Shown here piece by piece: positions 24,753-34,222 of a stretch of 39,271 bases of DNA. Below the pieces are notes generated by a model. It was not told the DNA's origin. It made no database searches and worked only from the letters and a program-made list of their open reading frames with translations. A program made the position numbers and the translations under genes. The first letter of the stretch is position 1, and every line of letters starts with the position of its first letter. Source of the stretch: Thermodesulfobacteriota bacterium (lineage in GTDB: Bacteria > Desulfobacterota > Desulfobulbia > Desulfobulbales > JBFMBH01); assembly GCA_040755095.1 (NCBI GenBank), contig JBFMBH010000009.1, positions 19,032-58,302 of the forward strand, written 5' to 3'.

Positions 24753-26435
24753 GTGAGCACCAGCGCAGCCCCCGCCCAGCAGGATCTTGCCGCCGGCCCC
24801 CTTCCGGGCGCGGGCGCGGCCAGCCTCTTTGTGCTCGCGGTGGCCCTGGTGCTGCGTCTCTTCCACGTCCTGGCCATCTTCCGGAGCAGTCCGTTCTTCG
24901 ATGTCCTGCCGGGCGACCTGGGGGCCTACGACCGCTGGGCGCAAAGCATCGTCCAGGAGGGCTGGCTTGGCAAGGAGATCTTTTACCAGGATCCCCTCTA
25001 CCCGTATTTCCTGGCCGCCATCTACTCGGTCCTCGGCCGCAGTCTTGTGGCCGTCTATCTGATCCAAAGCCTCCTGGGCGCCGCCACCGCCAGCCTGCTG
25101 GTGCCCCTGGGCGACCGGCTGGGCAGCCGAGCCGCCGGCCTGACGGCAGGCCTGACCTACGCTGCCTTCGCGCCGGCCATCTTTTTCGATGGCCTCCTGC
25201 TCAAAAGCTCCCTGGCGTCCTTCCTGGTGACCGCCTGCCTGGCCATGCTCCTGGCCCGGTCCCCGGGCCGTCCCTGCTGGCGGCAGCTGGCCGCCGGCGC
25301 CCTCCTGGGGCTGGCCTGCCTGACCCGAGGCAACTTCCTTCTTCTGCTGCCGGTCCTGGCGGGGCTCCTGGCCTTGGGCCGGCGGACCGGCCTGGGGGGC
25401 CGACTTGCCGCCTCAACCCTTTTTGTCGCCGGCAGCCTGGCGGTGCTCCTGCCGGTCATGGCCCGCAACTATGTGGTCGGCCACGACCTTGTGCTCACCA
25501 CCGCCCAGGCTGGCCAGAACTTTTTCATCGGCCAGAACGAGCGGGCCACGGGCACGTACGTCGGCCTGCCCTTTGTCCGGCCCGACCCCCTCTATGAGCG
25601 GCAGGACTTCCACCGGGAGGCGGAGCGCCGGCTGGGCCGCGCCCTGTCCCCCTCCGAGGTCTCCCGGTACTGGCTGGAGGAGGGCTTACGCTTCATCCGG
25701 GAAAACCCGAAGCGCTTTGCCGCCCTCAGCTGGCGCAAGGTGCAGCTGTACTTCAACTTCTATGAAATCGCCGACAACCACAACTTCTATTTTCACCGCC
25801 GCTACTCGCCGGTGCTGGCCTTCTCGCCGGTCACCTTCGCCCTGGTGGGACCGTTCTGGCTCTGGGGCCTGGCGGTGCTGATCCGATCCCGCACCAGGCC
25901 GGCCCTCCTGATGGCAGCCACCCAGCTCGCCTACGGCCTGACCCTGGTGGCCTTCTACATCTTCGACCGCTACCGGGCACCCATGGCGCCCCTGGCCTGT
26001 CTGGCTGCGGGGATCGGCCTCGCGGACCTGGTGGCGGTGGCCAGACAGCGCCGGTGGCCACGCCTCGCCGGCCAGCTGGCGCTGGTGGGGCTGGCGGCGG
26101 TCTTTGTCAACCATACCGTCATCCCAGCCTTTGACTTCAGCCATTCCCTGGTGGACCAGGGCATCGCCTTCGAGATGAAGGGCCAGCCCGAGAAGGCCCT
26201 GGCTTCGTACCAGGAGGCGCTGGCGGTGCAGCCCCTTTACGCCCGGGCCTGGGAGCGTCGCGGCCGCCTGGAGCTGGGCCTTGGCCGCCTGGACGAGGCA
26301 CGCGCCAGCCTGCGCCGGGCCCTGGAGCTGGATCCCAGAGGGGCCCAGGAGGCCCGGCGCAGCCTCTGGCACCTGGAGCAGCGGCTGCCGCGACGGGAAC
26401 AGCAGGAGAGTCAGGGGGGGAGCGAATCCAGGTAG
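24753..26435 (+). CDS. GT-C (ArnT/PMT-like) membrane glycosyltransferase with C-terminal TPRs
   Basis: About 560 residues if the GTG at 24753 is used; GTG at 24744 or 24681 are alternatives, and none has a clear ribosome-binding site. Around ten TM helices follow a short cytoplasmic N-terminus. The first periplasmic loop has GDLGAYDRWAQSIVQEG and EIFYQDPLYPYFLAAIY, the acidic loop typical of GT39/GT83-type enzymes that use a polyprenyl-phosphate sugar. A later soluble stretch precedes the final helices. The last 90 residues hold two tetratricopeptide repeats (GQPEKALASYQEALAVQP, then LGRLDEARASLRRALELDP), which suggest protein-protein contact, as in bacterial protein O-glycosylation enzymes. 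Divergent to the PEPCK-like gene; its 3' end overlaps the convergent cyclase gene by 25 bp. Confidence 0.7.
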   Translation: MSTSAAPAQQDLAAGPLPGAGAASLFVLAVALVLRLFHVLAIFRSSPFFDVLPGDLGAYDRWAQSIVQEGWLGKEIFYQDPLYPYFLAAIYSVLGRSLVAVYLIQSLLGAATASLLVPLGDRLGSRAAGLTAGLTYAAFAPAIFFDGLLLKSSLASFLVTACLAMLLARSPGRPCWRQLAAGALLGLACLTRGNFLLLLPVLAGLLALGRRTGLGGRLAASTLFVAGSLAVLLPVMARNYVVGHDLVLTTAQAGQNFFIGQNERATGTYVGLPFVRPDPLYERQDFHREAERRLGRALSPSEVSRYWLEEGLRFIRENPKRFAALSWRKVQLYFNFYEIADNHNFYFHRRYSPVLAFSPVTFALVGPFWLWGLAVLIRSRTRPALLMAATQLAYGLTLVAFYIFDRYRAPMAPLACLAAGIGLADLVAVARQRRWPRLAGQLALVGLAAVFVNHTVIPAFDFSHSLVDQGIAFEMKGQPEKALASYQEALAVQPLYARAWERRGRLELGLGRLDEARASLRRALELDPRGAQEARRSLWHLEQRLPRREQQESQGGSESR

Positions 26436-27382
26436 GACTTCAGCCGGGCGAAGCTGGTGCCAAAGACCTGCACCTTCTCCTCCTTGCCCCGTACCGACAG
26501 GCTCCAGGAGGTGAAGGCCTTGCTGATCTCGGGGAGGTGACGGCCGGTCTCGCCGCCCAGAAGCACATCGGCCCGCAGCTCCGAGGTGAGGTCCTCCAGA
26601 CGGAAGGCGACGTTGACCGCATCGCCCACCACCGTGTAGTCCCGTCCGCCCTGCACCCCAAGGTTGCCCACCACCGCCTCGCCGGTATTGAGGGCCGCGC
26701 CGATGCGCAGGGCCGGATCCGGCCGCACCACCTGGCGCCCCGCTTCCGCGGTGACCGCGGCGATCTCCAGGCACGCCTTGAGGGCGCTCACAATGTTGCG
26801 GCGGGTGTCCCGGCCCTCGCCCCAGATGGCCATCACCGCGTCGCCGATGAATTTGTCCACTCGGCCCTCGTGCCGGGTTACCGCGGCATGCACCTGGGTG
26901 CTCCACACCTTGAGCAGTTCGGAGACGGTCTCCGGGCCGTGCTGCTCCGCAAACGAGGTAAAGGAGCGGATATCGCAAACCAGGATGGTCACCGTCGCCC
27001 GTTTAAGAAAGGCCACGGTGGCCTCCGCCAGGTCTTCGTCCATGGCTGGCGCCAGGGTCGGCTCCTCCCGCTGAAACCGCAGCCGGGTCTTGCCCAGGCC
27101 CAGGAGGTCACCGCTGTGCAACGGCGTGGGCGTCACCGCCCGCCGGCCGTTGACGAAGGTGCCATTGGAGCTGCCCAGATCCAGGATGTGACAACCGCCG
27201 TTCTCCTCGATCTGGAGCATGGCGTGGTTGCGGGAGACCCAGGGAAAAGGCAGGGGTACGTCGCTGGTGGGGGCCCGGCCGAGGACGTAGGTGGCCTTGC
27301 CAACGAGATCCCAGCCCCGGGGCTGGTGGTCGCCGTCCGGCAGGATCTCGAGATGGATGGGCAGGGCGGCGCGGCTGTTCAT
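26411..27382 (-). CDS. FHA-domain class III adenylate/guanylate cyclase
   Basis: A 323-residue cytoplasmic protein. An FHA domain occupies about 20-103, with VLGRAPTSDVPLP, SRNHAML, and SSNGTFVNG that bind phosphothreonine. The class III cyclase domain follows at about 128-310. Asp137 in VCDIRSF and Asp181 in FIGDAVMAIWG are the two metal-binding aspartates, with Lys177 just before; GRDYTVVGDAVNVAFRLE supplies the base-specificity and Asn257/Arg261 transition-state residues. All catalytic residues look present, so it should make cAMP (the lysine favours ATP). The FHA domain suggests control by a Ser/Thr kinase. ATG 27382 is chosen over a GTG at 27445. Its end overlaps the convergent GT-C gene by 25 bp. 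Confidence 0.9.
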   Translation of the reverse strand: MNSRAALPIHLEILPDGDHQPRGWDLVGKATYVLGRAPTSDVPLPFPWVSRNHAMLQIEENGGCHILDLGSSNGTFVNGRRAVTPTPLHSGDLLGLGKTRLRFQREEPTLAPAMDEDLAEATVAFLKRATVTILVCDIRSFTSFAEQHGPETVSELLKVWSTQVHAAVTRHEGRVDKFIGDAVMAIWGEGRDTRRNIVSALKACLEIAAVTAEAGRQVVRPDPALRIGAALNTGEAVVGNLGVQGGRDYTVVGDAVNVAFRLEDLTSELRADVLLGGETGRHLPEISKAFTSWSLSVRGKEEKVQVFGTSFARLKSYLDSLPP

Positions 27383-27745
27383 GAGGCAGTAGGCAGAATG
27401 GCTCTCCGGGAGAGCAGGTGGCCCTTCGGACCAGGATTTGTCCACTATACCCGTTCAGGGGAAAAAACTGAACCACCTGCCGGCGGCAGGAAAGGACCAC
27501 CCGGCCAGGAAGAAGACGGCTGAATGACACCAGGGAGCGGAACCGGGGTACAACGAGCGCCGGTCGGACCGCGACCCGCAAGCCATGGATTCCTCCTTGA
27601 CTTTTCCGCGCCGGCATGGTCAGTGTACCCTCGCAGGTGTGGGAGGGAGAGCTATCGCCATGTGACACGACAACGATCCAATCAAGTGGCGCTCTGGAGA
27701 CGGGGCACGGCATCCATAGCCAAACGGACTCATGGGGAGGGACCA
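27383..27745. other. Divergent intergenic region
   Basis: This 363-bp gap separates the cyclase (minus) from the two-CW protein (plus). A TTGACT hexamer at 27597-27602 could be a -35 for the two-CW gene, but no good -10 follows at the usual distance. No other gene is visible. Confidence 0.35.
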
Positions 27746-28048
27746 ATGGTGAAAAGGTGGCTGGCAACGCACTGCTGGGAGATCACCAACTGTCAGGTCA
27801 AAGAAGGTTGCCCCGCATTCATGCAGCCTGATGTGCCGTGTTGGGACGTCGCCCGAGCGCTCAATGACTACCGCCGCATCTATGGGATCTGCGAGGACTG
27901 CATCGTCTACCTGACCAAGCAGGAAAACTCCATCCTTTCTCCCCAGGACATTGAGACCATCCTCGCCCGCAAGGGGGTCTGCCCTCTGGAGGACGAGGCC
28001 CGCGAGCATCTGCGCCAGCCCCGGATTCAGCTCCAGGCCCAGGCCTAG
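27746..28048 (+). CDS. Two-CW domain protein, small cysteine-rich
   Basis: A 100-residue protein with a clear GGGGAGGG ribosome-binding site at 27734-27741. Cysteines 10, 16, 22, 32, 49, 52 and 79 lie in HCWEITNC, EGCPAF, PCWDVA, GICEDCIVYL and KGVC. This pattern of two Cys-Trp pairs defines the two-CW family seen widely in Desulfobacterota; it probably binds a metal or iron-sulfur cluster, but its role is unknown. Family members often sit beside or within signalling proteins, and here the neighbour across the divergent gap is a cyclase. The longer upstream frame to 27524 is not protein-like. Confidence 0.85.
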   Translation: MVKRWLATHCWEITNCQVKEGCPAFMQPDVPCWDVARALNDYRRIYGICEDCIVYLTKQENSILSPQDIETILARKGVCPLEDEAREHLRQPRIQLQAQA

Positions 28049-28245
28049 GTCCGTCGTCCGCTCTACGACGCCCATGGGGGCAGCGTCCTGCTGTCCCCAG
28101 CAGCCTCTTCCCGGCGCCCGCACCGCCAACCGGTCGCCGGCGACGGGGTAGGGTTGCTTCGTGCCCGCCTGCCCGGGCAGCTCCCGGCCTCAGGTCAACA
28201 CGGCGCCAGCCTCCCCTTTGCCCCTCGTCCCGTTCCCCGCTCCAC

Positions 28246-30042
28246 TCAGGTCTGCTCGGACTTGAGCACGGAGAGGAAGGCCTTCTGGGGGATGGCGACG
28301 TTGCCCACCGTCTTCATCCGCTTCTTGCCCTCCTTCTGCTTCTCCAAAAGCTTGCGCTTGCGGGTGATGTCGCCGCCGTAGCACTTGGCAGTGACGTCCT
28401 TGCGCAGGGCGGAGATGGTCTCCCGGGCGATGATCGTGCCGCCGATCGCCGCTTGGATGGCGATCTTGAACATGTGGCGGGGGATGGTCTCCCTGAGCTG
28501 CTGGCAGGCGTGCAGGCCCCGTTCCCGGGCGCGAGCCCGGTGGACCAGCTGGGACAGGGCGTCCACCCGCTCGCCGTTGACCAGGATGTCGAGCTTCACC
28601 AGATCCGTCTGCCGGTAGTCGTAGAGTTCGTAGTCGAAGGAGCCGTAGCCCTGGGTGATGGACTTCAGCCGGTCATAAAAATCGTAGATCACCTCGGCCA
28701 GGGGCAGCTCGCAACCCAGCTCGATGCGGCCAGGCACCGGGTAGTGGTGGCGGATGTTGTCGGCCCGCCTCTCCATGCACAGCGTCATGACCGGCCCCAT
28801 GTACCGCTCCGGCATGAGGATGGTGGCCCGGATGTACGGCTCTTCGATATGCTCGATGCGACCCGGATCCGGGAAGTAGCTGGGGTTGTCGATCTCCTGG
28901 AGCTGGCCGTCGGTGAGGAAGAAGCGGTACAGCACGGTGGGCGCGGTCATCACCAGGGAGATGTCGAACTCCCGCTCCAGGCGCTCCTGGGTGACCTCCA
29001 GGTGGAGCAGGCCCAAAAAGCCGCAGCGGAAGCCGAAGCCCAGGGCAGCCGACGAGTCCTTCTGGAAGGACAGGGAGGCGTCGTTGAGCTTGAGCTTCTC
29101 CAGGGCGGTGGCCAGGTCCTCGTAGTCGTCGGTGGATACCGGGTAGAGGGAGGAAAAGACCACCTGCTTCACCGGCTTGAAGCCGGGCAGGGCCTCAGTG
29201 CACGGCCGGTCCTTGAGGGTGATGGTGTCGCCGACCCGGGTATCATCCACCGTCTTGACCCCGGCGATGATGTAGCCCACCTGGCCGGCCACCAGCTCCG
29301 CCACCGGCTGGCGCTGGATGCGGAACAGGCCCACCTCCTCCACCCGGTAGGCAGCCCGGTTGGAGAGGAAGAGGATGGTATCGCCGGCCTTGAGACGGCC
29401 CTGCACCAGCCGGCAGGAGATGATGGTCCCCCGGTAGGAATCGTACCAGGCGTCGAAAACCAGGGCCTGCAGGGGCGCATCGGGATCGCCCTTGGGCGGC
29501 GGCAGGCGCTCCACCACCGCCTCCAGGATCTCGGCCACGCCGGTGCCCTCCTTGGCGGAGCAGCGCTGGATCGATTCTTTGTCCAGGCCCAGATCCTCCT
29601 CGATCTGGGCCGCCACCCCCTCCGGGTCGGCGGCCGGCAGGTCGATCTTGTTGATGACCGGGATGACCGCCAAATCGTGCTCCATGGCCAGATACAGATT
29701 GGCCAGGGTCTGGGCCTCGATGCCCTGGGCCGCGTCCACCAGCAGGATCGCCCCCTCGCAGGCGGCCAGGGCCCGGGAAACCTCGTAGGAGAAGTCCACA
29801 TGGCCCGGGGTATCCACGAGGTTCAGGAGGTACTCCCGGCCGTTCTTGGCCCGGTAGGGCAGGCAGATGGTCTGGCTCTTGATGGTGATGCCCCGCTCCC
29901 GTTCGATATCCATGCTGTCCAGGATCTGATCCCGGAAATCCCGGGCTGCGACCAGATTGCACAGCTGGATGAAGCGGTCGGCCAGGGTGGACTTGCCGTG
30001 GTCGACATGGGCGATGATGCAGAAATTGCGGATAAGGTCCAT
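28246..30042 (-). CDS. lepA: Elongation factor 4 (back-translocating GTPase)
   Basis: A 598-residue GTPase of standard LepA length. It begins [19 protein letters not shown] with the G1 loop at about 11-19, then DTPGHVDF (G3) and NKIDLPAA (G4). The C-terminal LepA-specific domain is present, including the conserved [16 protein letters not shown] stretch near the end, which contacts the ribosome A site. LepA acts on ribosomes in altered translocation states and in 30S assembly. The ATG at 30042 matches the universal family start; the frame upstream is noncoding. Divergent to the sigma factor gene; a TATACG at 30100-30095 could be a -10, but its -35 is poor. Confidence 0.97.
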   Translation of the reverse strand: MDLIRNFCIIAHVDHGKSTLADRFIQLCNLVAARDFRDQILDSMDIERERGITIKSQTICLPYRAKNGREYLLNLVDTPGHVDFSYEVSRALAACEGAILLVDAAQGIEAQTLANLYLAMEHDLAVIPVINKIDLPAADPEGVAAQIEEDLGLDKESIQRCSAKEGTGVAEILEAVVERLPPPKGDPDAPLQALVFDAWYDSYRGTIISCRLVQGRLKAGDTILFLSNRAAYRVEEVGLFRIQRQPVAELVAGQVGYIIAGVKTVDDTRVGDTITLKDRPCTEALPGFKPVKQVVFSSLYPVSTDDYEDLATALEKLKLNDASLSFQKDSSAALGFGFRCGFLGLLHLEVTQERLEREFDISLVMTAPTVLYRFFLTDGQLQEIDNPSYFPDPGRIEHIEEPYIRATILMPERYMGPVMTLCMERRADNIRHHYPVPGRIELGCELPLAEVIYDFYDRLKSITQGYGSFDYELYDYRQTDLVKLDILVNGERVDALSQLVHRARARERGLHACQQLRETIPRHMFKIAIQAAIGGTIIARETISALRKDVTAKCYGGDITRKRKLLEKQKEGKKRMKTVGNVAIPQKAFLSVLKSEQT

Positions 30043-30168
30043 CGGCAGGGGTCCTGGGCAAGGGGATCCGGCACGTCCGGGATACAGGGAAACACGTATA
30101 AGTAGCACAGGAAACGAACAATGACCAGGAAAAAGCGGCTGGCGGGCCAGGATCGTGGGAATGGGCGA

Positions 30169-30197
30169 TTGACTTTCAGGGGCAGCCGTGAATAATG
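30169..30197 (+). promoter_or_regulatory. Candidate promoter overlapping the sigma-factor start
   Basis: TTGACT (30169-30174), 17 bp, then ATAATG (30192-30197); a 16-bp spacer gives AATAAT. The -10 overlaps the first ATG (30195), and the predicted start falls near the second ATG (30204), which would make a leaderless message. Confidence 0.38.
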
Positions 30198-31211
30198 GGG
30201 GCCATGCGACCGTCCGAGGATTCCTATGAAACCGAGTTCATACCGCCCGAGGCGTCCGAGAGGCCAGAAAGGGAGAGACGACCGCCCAGGCCCAGGGAAT
30301 ACGCTCTGGTGCCGGCGGACCCCGAAGGCGGGCATCTGCCGGCGGTGGCCCCCACCGGCCTCCACCGCTACCTGCGGGAGATCAGCCAATACCCCCTCCT
30401 CTCCCGGGAAGATACCGAGGCCCTGGCCATCCGCTTCCACGAGCAGCGGGACCCGGAGGCGGCCTATGCCCTGGTGACCGCCAACCTGCGGCTGGTGGTC
30501 AAGGTGGCCATGGATTTCCAGAAGTACTGGATGCAGAACTTCCTTGATCTGATCCAGGAAGGCAACGTCGGTCTGGTGCAGGCGGTGAAGAAGTTCGATC
30601 CTTACCGGGGCGTCAAGTTCTCCTATTACGCCGCCTATTGGATCCGGGCCTACATCCTCAAGTTCATCATGGACAACTGGCGCCTGGTCAAGGTCGGCAC
30701 CACCCAGGCCCAGCGCAAGCTCTTCTTCAGCCTCAACAAGGAGCGCCGGCTCCTGGAGGGCCAGGGCTTCAAGCCGGAGACCAAGCTCCTGGCCGAGCGG
30801 CTGCAGGTCAAGGAGAGCGAGGTCATCGAGATGAGCCAGCGCATGGACCACTGGGATGTCTCCCTGGAGGCACCGGTCCGGGAGGGCTCCGATGACGAGC
30901 AGAAGGCCTTTCTGCCCCAGGGCGGGCCGGGTGTCGAGGAGGCGGTGGCCGATCGGGAGGCCAGCGAGCAGCTGCAAGCTGTCCTGGCTCGCTTCCGCGA
31001 CCGCCTCAACCCCAAAGAGCTGGCCATCATCCACGATCGGCTCCTCACCGACGAGCCCCGCACCCTGCAGGACATCGCCGACCAGTTCGGCATCTCCCGG
31101 GAGCGGGTGCGCCAGATCGAAAGCAATCTCCTGAAGAAGCTCCGCACCTTTCTCGAGGCCGAGCTGCCGGACGTCCGGGACTTCCTGGACGTGCCCGCCG
31201 GCCGTCTCTGA
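30195..31211 (+). CDS. RpoH-like sigma-70 family factor
   Basis: A 338-residue sigma factor resembling sigma32. After an acidic, proline-rich N-terminus of 50 residues come region 1.2 ([15 protein letters not shown]), region 2 ([47 protein letters not shown]), the RpoH box [10 protein letters not shown] at 171-180, region 3, and a region 4 helix-turn-helix ([20 protein letters not shown], 291-310). The RpoH box marks the heat-shock sigma group. Because the N-terminal extension is not in E. coli RpoH and this lineage often carries several such factors, I do not assign the symbol. Start is uncertain between 30195 and 30204; the promoter position favours 30204. It is divergent to lepA. Confidence 0.88.
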   Translation: MGAMRPSEDSYETEFIPPEASERPERERRPPRPREYALVPADPEGGHLPAVAPTGLHRYLREISQYPLLSREDTEALAIRFHEQRDPEAAYALVTANLRLVVKVAMDFQKYWMQNFLDLIQEGNVGLVQAVKKFDPYRGVKFSYYAAYWIRAYILKFIMDNWRLVKVGTTQAQRKLFFSLNKERRLLEGQGFKPETKLLAERLQVKESEVIEMSQRMDHWDVSLEAPVREGSDDEQKAFLPQGGPGVEEAVADREASEQLQAVLARFRDRLNPKELAIIHDRLLTDEPRTLQDIADQFGISRERVRQIESNLLKKLRTFLEAELPDVRDFLDVPAGRL

Positions 31212-31593
31212 GCCCCACGCCGCCGGTGAGTCCGGCAGACCCGCTCATCCCCCCGCCGCCTTCGCGCGACACAGCCTTCGCTCCGCCGGCCGCCTGACGC
31301 CAGAGATGCCTGACTGCCGCCGCAAGGCCTGATGGGCCGAGGGGCGCGGCGGCAGAGCGCGGAAGGCCGCCGGCAACCCCGCTATTGCGGCCGCGTGCCC
31401 CCCACTACCGGCGGAACAGCAGCTTTCACCGGCAACTCCGCGATCAACCGTGCCAAGACCAGAATGTCAAGAAGCGGTGGCCGATCGAGATGCGGGGTGC
31501 GCACCTCATAATCGACACGCCGCCGGATTCTGCAGAAGAGCGGCTGCGCCCGCGGCAAGAATATGAGGATTGTGCTCATGCCCATTTTTTCTC

Positions 31594-31623
31594 TTGACAA
31601 CGATATCGCCCCACATCTACATT
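31594..31623 (+). promoter_or_regulatory. Promoter of the terpenoid-cyclase-like/RHS pair
   Basis: TTGACA (31594-31599), 18 bp, then TACATT (31618-31623), in an AT-rich patch. It would give a leader of about 175 nt before the ATG at 31806. Confidence 0.5.
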
Positions 31624-31652
31624 GCGCCGCATTGGTTGGGTGAAGTTGGTAC

Positions 31653-31676
31653 TAATAGCAGCCTAGCCTACTATTA
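31653..31676 (+). other. Hairpin in the long 5' leader
   Basis: TAATAG and CTATTA pair around a 12-base loop in the predicted leader of the downstream gene. I recognise no riboswitch class in the leader. Confidence 0.25.
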
Positions 31677-31805
31677 CTGGTCGGGCGATAGCAGCCGGAT
31701 CTGCGGGAGCACTGCATCCTGGCGCTGGCGATCCATGTCTGGTGTTTTTGCGCGCGCAGGCCTTGTTGTCCGGTGATGGTCGGCGAAGACCTCAGGAGGT
31801 TGCCC

Positions 31806-34178
31806 ATGAAACGGCGTGTTGCCACGGCAGTAGCGCTGATGATGCAGTTGTCCACAGTCGCATCGGCTCCTGCTGCCAGTCAGACCGACATTGATCGTGC
31901 CTGGAACAAAGGCCTGGCCTGGCTCATGCAGAGCCAGCAGGCGGACGGCAGCTGGCGAAGCGGGCCGGGCCTTGCTGTCCAGGCCACGGCCAGCGCGATC
32001 CAGGCCTTCAGCCAAGCCGGCCTGAAAACGGGCTACACCTATCTGGCCGGCGTCGCCTGGCTGGGCAATGCGGAGCCGGCCAGTGTTGACGCCCTGGCCC
32101 GGCAGACGGCGGCCCTCAAGCTGGCCGGCGAGGAGGTCACCGGCCTGGGCAGCCGGTTGTTGGCCTGGAGGAATCCCGGGAAGGGCTGGGGCACCCTGGC
32201 GGGCCATGCCAGCTCCCTGCCGGATACACCTTTGGCGATGACGGCCGCCCTGGACGCCAAGGGCAAGGGCTACTCCAGTGCCGACATCAGCCAGGCCCTC
32301 TGTGCGATCATGCCGGCGCAGATCCTTCCCAGCTATCTCTGGGGCTATGTCGCCGCTCCTTTCTCGGTCACCGAGTTTCCTGAGCCCCGGCTGCAGGGCG
32401 GCGCCATCATCCCCACCGCCTACGTCACGCTGGCCCTGCATCGGCTCAACAACGACACCAGCAGTGACAGTGGGGGCGTCTCCCGACCGCATCAGGCCAC
32501 CTGCTTTGGGGGGACCTACTACGCCAGCACCGTCATCACCACCGGCGTCACGGGGCTTCTCGCCCGGCGCCACGCTGATGGCGGCTTCGGGGACGACGAC
32601 ACCAGCCAAGTCATGGAGACGGCCCTGGTCTACCAGGTGCTCAGGACGATCCAGCCTGCGGATCCGGCCATCGGCCCGGCCTTGGACTTCCTCCTGGGCC
32701 GACAGGAGAGCGCTGGCAGCTGGCAGGCGGATGCCTTCCACACCGCCCTGGTCCTCAGCGCTCTGCCGGCGCCGACCGCCCTGACCGACACCGACAAGGA
32801 TGGCGTCCCTGATGGCGTGGAGGCGGTGCTGGGCCTGAACCCGGCTCTGGCCGATTCGCGCTGCCTGGCCACCGGCGAGTGTCGGACCGGCACCCTGCCG
32901 GCAGCGACCCAGCTGGCGGCTGCGGAGCCACCGGCCGCCGCTCCCTCGCTGGCAGCAGGGCCTCGTCCGGTTGCCGCCGCGGGCGACCATCAGGGGGACG
33001 CCCCCTGGCCAGCAGGCCTCGGACCGCCGGATCTGGAGCTGTTCATCGCCGGCAGCGCCATCGCCGCCGATCTCCTGGAAGGGTCCCTGGCGGGCATCTT
33101 CCAGCCGGGCAGCCTGCAGGTCTTTTTCCCCGCCCCCGGCGCGGACGACACGCCGGAGGACGGCTTCCGGGCCATCCTTGGCCGGCTGGCTGCTCGTGTG
33201 CCGGAGCTGTCCGGCAGGACCGTCCTCGTCCATTTCCGGGGCCTGGGCGGCTCCTATGAAGGGGTGGTGCCGGTGGGCCGCGGCGAGCCTCTGGCCCGCA
33301 TGGTCGTTGACGAGCGCTGTCAGGACCCGGAGGCCGACGGCGTCTGGCTCTGTCCTGCCGGCCGCCTGACCGAACAGATCCCGGACGCCGGCATCAGCGA
33401 GGTGGCGCCGAGCCTGCACGCAGGCGTGAGCCTGCCACCGGCCGTGGCGGCTTTGACCCTGGACGAGTTGGCGGAGCTCGATGCCGCACCCATCAGCGCC
33501 CTGGCCTATGGCATGGCCGCCTCCCGGGCCTTGCTGGACGAAGGCCTTGAGGATCTGAGCCAAGGCGAGGTGGCGGACCTTCTGGCCGGCCGGTACCGGA
33601 GCAGCTGGCAAGAGATCGACCGCCGTCTGCCTGACCGGCCGATCACGATCTGCCGTCTGGCCGATGGGGCACAGGCTGCGGCGAACCTCCTGTTCCTGGG
33701 GCAGCCCTGCGATCCGGAGGCGCCGGCGCCGGCCGGGGTGGCGGAGGAGGGGCTCCTGGTCGTCGCCAGCTCCACTCCGGAGGGCGTGGCCCAGTGCCTC
33801 GGTACTGCCAGCGCCGGTGGTACGGTGAGCCAGGCAGGAGCGGAGGAGAGCATCAGCATGCCGGCCGGCAGCCTGGCGGTGGGTCCGTTGCCGCTGCTGC
33901 GCCAGCCGGCGGCCGGGGAGGGCTGGGGCTATGTGCCCATTGATGGCCAGGGGCCTCCCGCCGTGGACGATCCGGCGGCCGGGAGCTACCCGTACATCTG
34001 CACCGGCTGGATGCAGTGGCGGCCGGATACCCTGGCGGCCGATGGTGACGAGCGCCTGGCCCTTCTTCAAGAGATCCGCCGGCGTCTGGCTGATCCCGAG
34101 GCCATGGCCGGTCTCGGCCCAGCGGCTCTTCCCCCTGAAGAGGCCCAGGACATGGGCTGTCCGGAGGTGCTGCCGTGA
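31806..34178 (+). CDS. Secreted terpenoid-cyclase-like / TSP3 / periplasmic-binding-like composite protein
   Basis: A 790-residue protein with a signal peptide of about 23 residues and an AGGAGG ribosome-binding site. Residues 30-320 contain repeats like AWLMQSQQADGSWRSGPG and LLARRHADGGFGDDDTSQV, the helix-turn pattern of the alpha/alpha-toroid shared by prenyltransferase/squalene-oxidase repeats and thioester complement proteins. At about 327-345, DTDKDGVPDGVEAVLGLNP is a calcium-binding thrombospondin type 3 motif. After an Ala/Pro linker, residues from about 408 resemble a phosphate-binding-protein-like domain: ELFIAGSAIA, RTVLVHFRGLGGSYEGVVPV, and IPDAGISEVAP. Neither an enzyme active site nor a substrate can be named. 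The RHS gene begins 44 bp later, so the two are probably co-expressed surface proteins. Confidence 0.68.
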   Translation: MKRRVATAVALMMQLSTVASAPAASQTDIDRAWNKGLAWLMQSQQADGSWRSGPGLAVQATASAIQAFSQAGLKTGYTYLAGVAWLGNAEPASVDALARQTAALKLAGEEVTGLGSRLLAWRNPGKGWGTLAGHASSLPDTPLAMTAALDAKGKGYSSADISQALCAIMPAQILPSYLWGYVAAPFSVTEFPEPRLQGGAIIPTAYVTLALHRLNNDTSSDSGGVSRPHQATCFGGTYYASTVITTGVTGLLARRHADGGFGDDDTSQVMETALVYQVLRTIQPADPAIGPALDFLLGRQESAGSWQADAFHTALVLSALPAPTALTDTDKDGVPDGVEAVLGLNPALADSRCLATGECRTGTLPAATQLAAAEPPAAAPSLAAGPRPVAAAGDHQGDAPWPAGLGPPDLELFIAGSAIAADLLEGSLAGIFQPGSLQVFFPAPGADDTPEDGFRAILGRLAARVPELSGRTVLVHFRGLGGSYEGVVPVGRGEPLARMVVDERCQDPEADGVWLCPAGRLTEQIPDAGISEVAPSLHAGVSLPPAVAALTLDELAELDAAPISALAYGMAASRALLDEGLEDLSQGEVADLLAGRYRSSWQEIDRRLPDRPITICRLADGAQAAANLLFLGQPCDPEAPAPAGVAEEGLLVVASSTPEGVAQCLGTASAGGTVSQAGAEESISMPAGSLAVGPLPLLRQPAAGEGWGYVPIDGQGPPAVDDPAAGSYPYICTGWMQWRPDTLAADGDERLALLQEIRRRLADPEAMAGLGPAALPPEEAQDMGCPEVLP

Positions 34179-34210
34179 GCTGCCGATCCGCGAACCGTCT
34201 ACCTGCCTGC

Positions 34211-34218
34211 AAGGAGAG
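34211..34218 (+). promoter_or_regulatory. Ribosome-binding site of the RHS gene
   Basis: AAGGAGAG ends 4 nt before the ATG at 34223 and supports it over the in-frame GTG at 34175 that overlaps the previous stop codon. Confidence 0.6.
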
Positions 34219-34222
34219 CATC

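Larger units (their letters stand above)
31212..31805. other. Gene-poor region with base-composition shift before the RHS locus
   Basis: This 594-bp gap separates the sigma factor from the terpenoid-cyclase-like gene. The first 350 bp are GC-rich without a recognisable gene. From about 31560 to 31690 the sequence is distinctly AT-richer than its surroundings and holds a good promoter. A 9-bp direct repeat (ATAGCAGCC) occurs at 31655-31663 and 31688-31696. A minus-strand frame from an ATG at 31579 to 31382 could encode about 65 residues (starting MSTILIFLPRAQ) but matches nothing I know. Confidence 0.4.

Noticed and set aside
28453-30105. Plus-strand frame opposite lepA
   Set aside because: lepA is unambiguous on the minus strand; the opposite frame is a compositional shadow.
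31382-31600. Small overlapping ORFs on both strands before the RHS locus
   Set aside because: The minus-strand one reads somewhat like protein, but neither has a recognisable family or a convincing ribosome-binding site, so I noted it within the intergenic entry only.
31624-31805. Possible c-di-GMP or other riboswitch in the leader
   Set aside because: I could not match the conserved bases of the GEMM or other classes that I know.
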